Shown: positions 1 to 5,073 of the stretch, in pieces
Position numbering within the stretch: position 1 is the first letter of the stretch
Layout: every line of letters starts with the position of its first letter
Assembly (NCBI GenBank): GCA_902791085.1
Contig: CADAUN010000066.1
Coordinates: 1 to 7,286, forward strand
DNA: 7,286 nucleotides
Direction: 5' to 3'
Origin: an uncultured Erysipelotrichaceae bacterium
Lineage (GTDB): Bacteria > Bacillota_I > Bacilli_A > RFN20 > CAG-826
Position numbers and translations under genes: made by a program
The notes under the pieces: model-generated
Databases searched by the model: none
What the model saw: the letters and a program-made list of their open reading frames with translations, nothing else
Told to the model about the DNA's origin: nothing

Positions 1-747
1 GCCGCCATTCAAAACGGCATGTTGCTCCACGGCGGCGTCATCCCCTATGTTGGCTCTTTCTTAGTTTTTAGTGACTATATGAAGAGCGCCATCCGGATGG
101 CGTGTTTGGAACATCTTCCAGCGATTTATCTTTTCAGCCACGATTCTATTGCCGTAGGGGAAGACGGGCCCACGCACGAACCCATCGAACAATTGGCCGC
201 TTTGCGGACAATGCCTTTTATCGATGTCATTCGTCCATGTGATGACCGCGAAACTTTTGCGGCATGGAAATTAGCTTTAGATAGCCATGACCATCCTACG
301 GCCATTATCTTAACGAGACAAAACTTGCCACTCGCCGCTCATTCATCGGAAGAAGGCGTGAAAGAGGGCGCTTATGTGATTTCTCCCGCTAAGAAGAAAG
401 CCGTTTACCAATTGATTGCCTCTGGAAGCGAAGTTGCTTTGGCTATGGAAGTGCAACAACGCTTGCTTTCAGAAGGAATCGATGTTGAAGTGGTATCGAT
501 GCCTTCCACGGAACGTTTCTTGTCTTTACCACTCGAAAAGCAAGAATCTATCTTGTCTTTGCCTCGCTCTAAGCGCATTGCCATAGAAATGCTCGCCGGC
601 GATACTTGGTATCGTTTCGCCGATCACGTGATTTCTTTGGATCGCTATGGCGAAAGTGCCCCAGCTGCTAAAGTCATAGAAGATTTGGGTTTCACTCCAG
701 AGCAAGTCACATCCAAAGTTTTGGCATGGATGAAATCCGATCACTAG
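1..747 (+). CDS. tkt: Transketolase, C-terminal part (5' end cut by window edge)
   Basis: Transketolase moves two-carbon ketol units between sugar phosphates in the non-oxidative pentose phosphate pathway, in the cytoplasm, using thiamine diphosphate. The reading frame is open from base 1 and gives 248 residues before a TAG stop. The visible part covers the end of the pyrimidine-binding domain and the C-terminal domain. The family block HDSIAVGEDGPTHEP (about bases 139-183) is followed by EQLAALR, then DVIRPCD and ILTRQNLP, all typical of transketolase. ASGSEV opens the C-terminal domain, and RYGESAPAAKVIEDLGFT near the end matches the usual FGASAP...GFT ending. The N-terminal cofactor-binding half lies outside the window. 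The GEDGPTHEP block separates it from the related Dxs encoded further right. No hairpin terminator follows; yqhY starts 32 nt later. The identification is very secure. Confidence 0.97.
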   Translation, partial: AAIQNGMLLHGGVIPYVGSFLVFSDYMKSAIRMACLEHLPAIYLFSHDSIAVGEDGPTHEPIEQLAALRTMPFIDVIRPCDDRETFAAWKLALDSHDHPTAIILTRQNLPLAAHSSEEGVKEGAYVISPAKKKAVYQLIASGSEVALAMEVQQRLLSEGIDVEVVSMPSTERFLSLPLEKQESILSLPRSKRIAIEMLAGDTWYRFADHVISLDRYGESAPAAKVIEDLGFTPEQVTSKVLAWMKSDH

Positions 748-767
748 TTTTTGAAGCTTAATCTCGT

Positions 768-773
768 TACAAT
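768..773 (+). promoter_or_regulatory. Candidate -10 box (TACAAT) for yqhY
   Basis: TACAAT matches the sigma-A -10 consensus at 5 of 6 bases and ends 6 nt before the yqhY ATG. No good -35 box sits at the normal distance: the hexamer 17 bp upstream overlaps the tkt stop codon and matches poorly, and a TTGAAG at 751-756 is too close at 11 bp. If used, transcription would start at or next to the ATG, giving a leaderless message. This fits the lack of a Shine-Dalgarno sequence here. Confidence 0.45.
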
Positions 774-779
774 AAAAAC

Positions 780-1121
780 ATGGCAAGCGAATATTATTAT
801 CTGAATCACTATAGCAATCGTGGCAAAATGGGGATCGCGCGTAAAGCATTCACCCAAATTGCGACCATCGCGACGAATCAAGTTCAAAACGCCTCTGTCG
901 CTTCGCGGAATAAGAAATTTTTGTTCCATTTGGATCGACCTGTTTCTGTTGTTTTTCGCAAGGATGGTAAAGTGGAGATCAAACTTGATGTTTCCATCAA
1001 ACGCGGTGTTCCGGTGAAAGATGTCTGTGCCGACATTCAAAACCATGTTGCCGATGCCATCTTAATGATGTGCGAAACCGTTCCTTTCTCCATTGAAATC
1101 AAGGTTTCTGCCTTACATTGA
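780..1121 (+). CDS. yqhY: Asp23/Gls24 family protein (YqhY-like)
   Basis: This 113-residue cytoplasmic protein of the Asp23/Gls24 (DUF322) family has no signal peptide or membrane segment. The family pattern is visible: a GKMGIARKAFTQIATIA segment (residues 15-31) in place of the usual G-x-I-x-I-x-x-V-h-x-x-I-A; a central strand ending in the charged turn KDGKVEIKLDVSIKRGVPV; then DVCADIQNHVADAI (about 81-94), matching the family's I-Q-x-x-V helix; and a last strand IEIKVSAL. Its place just before nusB matches Bacillus, where yqhY lies between the acc genes and nusB and has been linked genetically to control of acetyl-CoA carboxylase. Here tkt, not accBC, lies upstream, so that role is only an analogy. 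The start at 780 keeps the whole family domain; a later ATG at 829 would cut into it. There is no Shine-Dalgarno, but a -10-like TACAAT lies just upstream. The gene is closed by its own terminator. Confidence 0.88.
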   Translation: MASEYYYLNHYSNRGKMGIARKAFTQIATIATNQVQNASVASRNKKFLFHLDRPVSVVFRKDGKVEIKLDVSIKRGVPVKDVCADIQNHVADAILMMCETVPFSIEIKVSALH

Positions 1122-1130
1122 TGCGTTGAG

Positions 1131-1164
1131 GGCCAAGTTCAAAACGACTTGGCCTTTTCTTTTT
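1131..1164 (+). terminator. Intrinsic terminator after yqhY
   Basis: A perfect 8-bp stem, GGCCAAGT (1131-1138) with ACTTGGCC (1147-1154), closes an 8-nt loop and is followed directly by TTTTCTTTTT (1155-1164). Weaker G-U and A-U pairs can lengthen the base of the stem. It begins 9 nt after the yqhY stop and should end transcription coming from tkt/yqhY. There is no A-run on the left side, so it works in the + direction only. It is the one strong intrinsic terminator in the window. Confidence 0.93.
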
Positions 1165-1196
1165 GATAAAAATATCGAAAAAGCGCTTCTTTCCTC

Positions 1197-1225
1197 TCGT
1201 CAAGACCGTTAGATTAGTGTAAACT
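1197..1225 (+). promoter_or_regulatory. Candidate promoter for nusB-xseA-xseB
   Basis: A promoter is expected here because a strong terminator lies just upstream and nusB follows. TCGTCA (1197-1202, 4 of 6 to TTGACA) and TAAACT (1220-1225, 4 of 6 to TATAAT) are separated by 17 bp. Transcription would start near 1232, leaving about 25 nt before the nusB ATG at 1257, with AGGAA (1239-1243) in that leader. The rest of the gap between terminator and nusB holds no gene that I can see. Both boxes are imperfect, so the exact position is uncertain. Confidence 0.45.
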
Positions 1226-1256
1226 TTCTTCCGTTCTTAGGAACTTGATCTTTGTT

Positions 1257-1664
1257 ATGAATCGTACGGAAGCACAAAAAATAGCCCTGACTTGCATCTA
1301 TGATGCGTTGCTCTACGCGGAAGCCGGCCTTCCTCTGGATGTAGAGGAAGTTGTAACTGGACTTTGCGAGCTTCCTTACGATCGTTGCGATACTTACGTT
1401 AAGCGCATGTTTATTTCTGCCTTAAAACATCAAGCGGAAATTGTTCCTATTTATCAAGCGAGAATGACCAAATGGCAATTCTCACGTTTGAATCATTTAG
1501 AGCAAGCCATCTTATTATTGGCTTATTGCCAATATTTTTATGGCGATGAAAAGACCGATCGCAAGATCGTCATCAATGTTGCTGTGAATTTCGCCAAAAC
1601 TTATTTGGATGCGAACGATTATAAATTTGTGAACGCGATTTTGGATAAAGTGCTGGTACAATAG
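1257..1664 (+). CDS. nusB: Transcription antitermination factor NusB
   Basis: NusB is a small all-helical RNA-binding protein. With NusE (ribosomal protein S10) it binds boxA RNA and supports antitermination of rRNA operons. From the ATG at 1257 the protein is 135 residues, normal for the family. Visible family features are the N-terminal NRTEAQKIALTCIYDALL (the usual R-x-x-A-h-x-x-L-Y-x-x helix), the central WQFSRLNHLEQAILLLAYCQ (73-92, matching W-x-x-x-R-L-x-x-h-E-x-A-I-L-x-x-A), and the C-terminal VINVAVNFAKTYLDANDYKF (105-124) followed by VNAILDKV, matching the INEAV-x-x-AK...FVNG-x-L-D-K signature. A TTG at 1245 in the same frame would add four residues, but AGGAA at 1239-1243 touches it, whereas the same site lies 13 nt before the ATG. 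I prefer the ATG although that spacing is long. It is followed 5 nt after its stop by xseA, as in a shared transcript. Confidence 0.95.
   Translation: MNRTEAQKIALTCIYDALLYAEAGLPLDVEEVVTGLCELPYDRCDTYVKRMFISALKHQAEIVPIYQARMTKWQFSRLNHLEQAILLLAYCQYFYGDEKTDRKIVINVAVNFAKTYLDANDYKFVNAILDKVLVQ
1654..1662 (+). promoter_or_regulatory. Candidate extended -10 element (TGG-TACAAT) before xseA
   Basis: TG-G-TACAAT is an extended -10 motif lying across the last codons and stop of nusB. Its end is 7 nt before the xseA ATG, so initiation would fall at about 1669-1670, on the start codon. No -35 box is evident, which is tolerated by extended -10 promoters. The element overlaps coding sequence, so its bases may be set by the protein; it is listed because the same hexamer recurs at the same place before yqhY and dinB. 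Confidence 0.35.
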
Positions 1665-1669
1665 GTAGG

Positions 1670-2881
1670 ATGATTGCACCAAATGCCATACCCTTTATTT
1701 CGGTTACCATCCTCAATACGCTGATTAAACACAAATTAGAAGAGGAAGATGACTTACGTAATCTTGCCGTAAAAGGAGAGATTTCCAATTGGAAACGTTA
1801 TCGTAGCGGTGTCTTTTTTGATTTAAAAGATGAGAAAGGCAGCATTGTTCCTTGCGTTCTTTGGTCTGACTCTTATCTCTATTTGCCTTTTGAACCGAAA
1901 GACGGGGATGAAGTGATTGCTTATGGAAACATCACTGTTTATGTGCCACGCGGTCGCTATACGTTCCAAGTCTCTCAATTGATTCCTTTTGGGCAGGGCG
2001 CCGCATTATTAGCATTAGAAGCGTTGAAAAAGAAACTAGCAGCGGAAGGGCTCTTTGACGAGAAGCGTAAACGACCCATTCCGCGTTTCCCAGATGCCAT
2101 CGGCATCATTGTGGGAAAGAACAGTGCTGCGGAAGCGGATTTGATACGAAATCTCACGAGACGTTGGCCTTTGACGGATATTTATGTGTTCCCAGCACAA
2201 GTGCAGGGGAATGATGCCCCTAAAAGCATCATAGCAGCCCTAAAAACCGCTGAAACGTATCCTCTCGATACATTAATCATCGCGCGTGGCGGCGGCTCTA
2301 ACGAAGACCTTTCTGCATTTAATGACGAGTCGTTAGTTCGTGCCGTGGCGATGTGCCCAATTCCGACCATCTCAGCGGTGGGGCACGAAATTGACACCAC
2401 TTTAATCGATTACGTCTCTGATTTGCGCGTTTCTACGCCAACGGGGGCAGCAGAAGCCGCCACGCCGGAACAAAATGAAATTCGGCGACAGCTTTTAGAT
2501 TTAGAGGCACGGCTAGAAAACGCGATAGAAACCGATTTTGCTACCGCAAAACAAAAAGTGGAAATTTTGGCAAATCGGCCTTTCTTTACGAATCCAGCCT
2601 CTTTATATCAAAACGCCATTCGCGATACGGAAAACTTAGAAGAGCGCTTGATTTTAGCGGAAAGCCATCGTTTTGCTTTAACGCAAAAGCAGTTAGAAGG
2701 ATACGAGGCCCGATTAAAATCCGCGAATCCGGAAAATGTAATTAAACGGGGATATTCCGTCACATTGGATGAAGAGGGAAATCCCATTACGTCTACGAAA
2801 AAGACACGTGTAGGGCAACGCCTCAACACCAAATTAAAAGATGGTATAATCGTCTCGATCGTTACAGAAGGAAAAAACTAA
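1670..2881 (+). CDS. xseA: Exodeoxyribonuclease VII large subunit
   Basis: XseA is the catalytic subunit of exonuclease VII, which degrades single-stranded DNA from both ends into oligonucleotides during repair. The 403-residue protein shows the full family layout. An N-terminal OB-fold (about 9-105) includes VKGEISNWKRYRSGVFFDLKDE. The catalytic domain has IGIIVGKNSAAEADLIRNL (144-162), VFPAQVQGNDAP (173-184), ARGGGSNEDLSAFNDE (205-220) and ISAVGHEIDTTLIDYVSDLR (234-253), followed by STPTGAAEAATP. A charged helical stretch follows (about 268-350), then the C-terminal block NPENVIKRGYSVTLDEEG (353-370) and LKDGIIVSIV. The usual S-x-x-G-A-A in the first catalytic motif reads KNSAAEAD here, a mild variation. 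The ATG is 5 nt after the nusB stop with only a short AGG close to it; the preceding TAGG overlaps the nusB stop. Its length is slightly below that of E. coli XseA. It pairs with xseB just downstream. Confidence 0.97.
   Translation: MIAPNAIPFISVTILNTLIKHKLEEEDDLRNLAVKGEISNWKRYRSGVFFDLKDEKGSIVPCVLWSDSYLYLPFEPKDGDEVIAYGNITVYVPRGRYTFQVSQLIPFGQGAALLALEALKKKLAAEGLFDEKRKRPIPRFPDAIGIIVGKNSAAEADLIRNLTRRWPLTDIYVFPAQVQGNDAPKSIIAALKTAETYPLDTLIIARGGGSNEDLSAFNDESLVRAVAMCPIPTISAVGHEIDTTLIDYVSDLRVSTPTGAAEAATPEQNEIRRQLLDLEARLENAIETDFATAKQKVEILANRPFFTNPASLYQNAIRDTENLEERLILAESHRFALTQKQLEGYEARLKSANPENVIKRGYSVTLDEEGNPITSTKKTRVGQRLNTKLKDGIIVSIVTEGKN
2842..2850 (+). promoter_or_regulatory. Candidate internal promoter (TGG-TATAAT) for xseB
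   Basis: A perfect extended -10, TG-G-TATAAT, lies in the last codons of xseA. Initiation would occur near 2857, just upstream of the xseB Shine-Dalgarno at 2866-2872 and ATG at 2883, which gives a sensible short leader. No convincing -35 box is seen 17 bp upstream. The element lies in coding sequence (codons for D-G-I-I), so chance or protein constraint is possible. Confidence 0.45.
2866..2872 (+). promoter_or_regulatory. Strong ribosome binding site of xseB (AGAAGGA)
   Basis: AGAAGGA lies inside the 3' end of xseA, 10 nt before the xseB ATG at 2883. It is one of the two clear Shine-Dalgarno sites in the window (the other serves deoB) and fixes the xseB start. Confidence 0.75.
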
Positions 2882-2882
2882 G

Positions 2883-3089
2883 ATGGCAGAAGCAAAAAAG
2901 TCGAAATCTTTTGAAGACAATTTAAAACGATTAAACGAAATCGTTGAGAAAACTGAAAATTCCGTTCTCCCATTAGAAGAATCTTTGGCGTTATACCGGG
3001 AAGGAATGACTTTGATCAAGGAATTGAAGACAACTTTAGATAAAGCAGAGAAAGAAGTTGAAAAATTAAAGGATACATCGAAAGAATAA
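2883..3089 (+). CDS. xseB: Exodeoxyribonuclease VII small subunit
   Basis: XseB is the small helical partner of XseA; several copies bind each large subunit in exonuclease VII. The 68-residue protein is a normal length for the family. It shows the signature SFEDNLKRLNEIVEKTEN (9-26), matching F-E-x-x-L-x-x-L-x-x-I-V-x-x-L-E, then LPLEESLALYREGMTLIKEL, matching L-x-L-E-x-S-L-x-x-Y-E-x-G. A lysine- and glutamate-rich helix closes the protein (KAEKEVEKLKD). The gene begins one base after the xseA stop, with its own strong Shine-Dalgarno and a possible internal promoter, so it may be made in excess of XseA. No hairpin terminator follows, only an AT-rich gap. Confidence 0.96.
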   Translation: MAEAKKSKSFEDNLKRLNEIVEKTENSVLPLEESLALYREGMTLIKELKTTLDKAEKEVEKLKDTSKE

Positions 3090-3141
3090 CCTTATTTATT
3101 TTTTTAATATTAGTTTATTTTTAGTATATTTTAAGTATAAA
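3090..3141 (+). promoter_or_regulatory. AT-rich intergenic region with likely dxs promoter
   Basis: This 52-nt gap has only 5 G or C bases, far below its surroundings. It contains T-runs and two -10-like boxes, TATATT (3125-3130) and TATAAA (3136-3141, touching the dxs ATG). Neither has a good -35 box, and there is no Shine-Dalgarno before dxs. The T-runs could also help end the xseB transcript, but no stable hairpin precedes them. I infer a dxs promoter here, possibly giving a very short or absent leader; the exact boxes are unsure. Confidence 0.4.
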
Positions 3142-5016
3142 ATGATGGCAAAGAAGATTGTACGGATAAAAGTGAATGAAATAAAAGACCCGTCCATTGT
3201 GAAAACACTGGACGCTTCGTCTTTAAAAGTGCTTTGCCACGACTTAAGAAAAGAAATCATCGAAACCTGTTCGGTTCATGGCGGCCATCTTGCCAGCAAC
3301 CTTGGTGTCGTTGAATTGATCGTAGCTCTCTATCGCTTCTTTGACTTTCCTAAAGACAAATTGATTTTCGATGTCGGACATCAGTGTTATGCGCATAAAC
3401 TTTTGACTGGTCGTCGATTAGATCATTTGAATGAAGCGGGCGGTGTTGCCGGCTTTTTACGGCGAGATGAATCGGTTTACGATTGTTTTGAAGCCGGACA
3501 TAGTTCAACTTCTTTGTCAGCGGCAGAAGCCTTTGCGATAGCCCGCGATTTACAAGGCGAGAAATATAACGTCGTTGCTTTGATTGGCGATGCGTCAATC
3601 GCGAACGGACTGGCTTTCGAAGCATTGAATAACATTGGTTGCCGTCATAACAAAATCATCGTGGTGTTGAATGACAACCATATGTCCATTTCGCGCCCGG
3701 TCGGCGGTCTTGGCGCTTTTTTCCGTAAAATCTCGACGACCAAAGTCTATAACCATATGAAAACAGGTTATCAACGCGCTTTGTATCGAACGGCAGTGGG
3801 TAGGGGTTTTTACCAATTTACTTATTTCATTAAACGTCGAGTAAAACAAATGTTGGTCCCGACCACTATGTTTGACAATATGGGCTTTACTTATATTGGC
3901 CCAGTTGACGGTCATAACATTCGTCTGCTTGAGAAAGCTTTTAAAGGAGCGGAAAACACGACAAAATCTGTCGTTATCCACGTCCATACCGTGAAAGGAA
4001 AAGGCTATGAACCTGCCGAAAAAGATCAGACCGGAGAATGGCATGGGGTGGCGCCTTTTGACATCGCGACCGGATTACCGAAAGATCGTCGCGAAGGGCA
4101 AATGGCTTGGCCAAGTTACTTCGGCGAATTAATTCATACCGCCTTGGAAGAAAATCCGAAAACGTTGTTAATTTGTCCCGCGATGGAGAAGGGGAGCAAG
4201 CTAGAATCTTGTTTTACCGATTTCCCGGAACGTTCCTTTGATGTCGGTATCGCTGAAGAACACGCCGTAACGATGTCTGGGAGTTTCTCTTTGACAGAAT
4301 ATCATCCGATTCTTTCGATATATTCTACCTTTTTGCAACGCGGTTTTGACGAATTGCTGCACGATTGCGCGCGAATTCATGCGGATATGACCCTTTGTAT
4401 CGATCGTGCCGGTTTGGTTGGCAAAGATGGCGAAACTCATATGGGAATTTACGATGAAGCCTATTTGTCTGCCATTCCCAATGTGACGTTAACAATGCCA
4501 GGAACGTTCGCTGAAGCAAAAAGACTATTCGCTTTATCGCTCGAAAAAGGCCATGGCGTCTTTGCCATTCGTTATCCGAATGCTTGGGTGAATCGTCCAA
4601 ATTCTGAAGCGACTACGGATTCGTTTGACTATGGCCAATGGAAAATCATGACCCCTATTCAAAACGATAAATCGGTAATTTTGGCTGTCGGCCCGCGAGG
4701 GGAGGAATTATTCGAAAAATTAAGGCAAGATGGTTATCAAGCCAATTTTGTTCGTCCCTTGTTTTTAATTCCTTTGGATGAAAAAACGTTGGAACCATTT
4801 TTGTCTTGCCCCGAATTTATTGTTTACGATCCGTACGGAACAACCGAAGGTTTTACTAAATCGGTAGAAAAATACTTATTTGAACATCATTACCAAGGAC
4901 GTTTTCGTTCCTTCACCATTCCTCATTGCTTTGTTTCTTTTGATTCCGTGGAAAACCAAGAAAAACGCTTTGGGCTCTCTCTTTCCCAAGTTTTGCTTGA
5001 CATCGAACGAAAATAA
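3142..5016 (+). CDS. dxs: 1-deoxy-D-xylulose-5-phosphate synthase
   Basis: Dxs condenses pyruvate with glyceraldehyde-3-phosphate to form DXP, the entry to the MEP isoprenoid pathway and a precursor of thiamine and pyridoxal; it acts in the cytoplasm with thiamine diphosphate and Mg. The 624 residues match the family length. Domain I has HGGHLASNLGVVELIVAL (46-63, catalytic-type His49), FDVGHQCYAHKLLTGR (76-91), EAGHSSTSLSAA (117-128), the cofactor motif GDASIANGLAFEALNN (149-164) with NDNHMSIS (177-184), and YIGPVDGHN. Domain II has GIAEEHAVTMSG (369-380, Glu372), FLQRGFDELLHD (397-408), and DRAGLVGKDGETHMG (421-435). Oddities: the cofactor triplet GDG reads GDA, and the C-terminal domain replaces the usual E-E...GG-x-GS segment with YDPYGTTEGF (562-571). 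MM at the start leaves 3145 as an alternative ATG. The DRAG motif and the spacing of domain I rule out transketolase. Confidence 0.96.
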   Translation: MMAKKIVRIKVNEIKDPSIVKTLDASSLKVLCHDLRKEIIETCSVHGGHLASNLGVVELIVALYRFFDFPKDKLIFDVGHQCYAHKLLTGRRLDHLNEAGGVAGFLRRDESVYDCFEAGHSSTSLSAAEAFAIARDLQGEKYNVVALIGDASIANGLAFEALNNIGCRHNKIIVVLNDNHMSISRPVGGLGAFFRKISTTKVYNHMKTGYQRALYRTAVGRGFYQFTYFIKRRVKQMLVPTTMFDNMGFTYIGPVDGHNIRLLEKAFKGAENTTKSVVIHVHTVKGKGYEPAEKDQTGEWHGVAPFDIATGLPKDRREGQMAWPSYFGELIHTALEENPKTLLICPAMEKGSKLESCFTDFPERSFDVGIAEEHAVTMSGSFSLTEYHPILSIYSTFLQRGFDELLHDCARIHADMTLCIDRAGLVGKDGETHMGIYDEAYLSAIPNVTLTMPGTFAEAKRLFALSLEKGHGVFAIRYPNAWVNRPNSEATTDSFDYGQWKIMTPIQNDKSVILAVGPRGEELFEKLRQDGYQANFVRPLFLIPLDEKTLEPFLSCPEFIVYDPYGTTEGFTKSVEKYLFEHHYQGRFRSFTIPHCFVSFDSVENQEKRFGLSLSQVLLDIERK

Positions 5017-5034
5017 TCTCCATCGCGTTTCTTA

Positions 5035-5064
5035 CCGACATTGTTTTTGAATTTGAATTACAAT
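5035..5064 (+). promoter_or_regulatory. Candidate promoter for dinB-xerD
   Basis: CCGACA (5035-5040, 4 of 6 to TTGACA) and TACAAT (5059-5064, 5 of 6 to TATAAT) are separated by 18 bp. The -10 ends 9 nt before the dinB ATG at 5074, so initiation near 5071 would leave a leader of only about 3 nt. No Shine-Dalgarno is clear (only a weak ATGAG at 5063-5067). No GAAC-N4-GTTC SOS box is present between dxs and dinB. Confidence 0.5.
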
Positions 5065-5073
5065 GAGTTTGCT

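Noticed and set aside
1119..1121. TGA as tryptophan (mycoplasma code)
   Set aside because: Reading through would run across the yqhY terminator hairpin, and at 6262 across the start of xerD. Tryptophans in conserved positions use TGG, so TGA is a stop.
1182..1189. AGCGCT-centred palindrome before nusB (AAGCGCTT)
   Set aside because: It has no loop, the arms are only 4 bp and the outward match breaks at once; chance is likely.
3070..3110. Intrinsic terminator after xseB (AATAA-CC-TTATT followed by T-run)
   Set aside because: The possible stem is 5 A-T pairs with a 2-nt loop, too weak to count as a terminator.
3595..4044. Minus-strand open frame of 149 codons opposite dxs
   Set aside because: It lies wholly opposite a clearly functional dxs and its translation shows no recognisable motif; the same holds for the other antisense frames opposite xseA, tkt and dinB.
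5003..5008. GAACGA before dinB as half of an SOS box
   Set aside because: No GTTC partner lies at the right spacing, and the bases belong to the dxs coding end.
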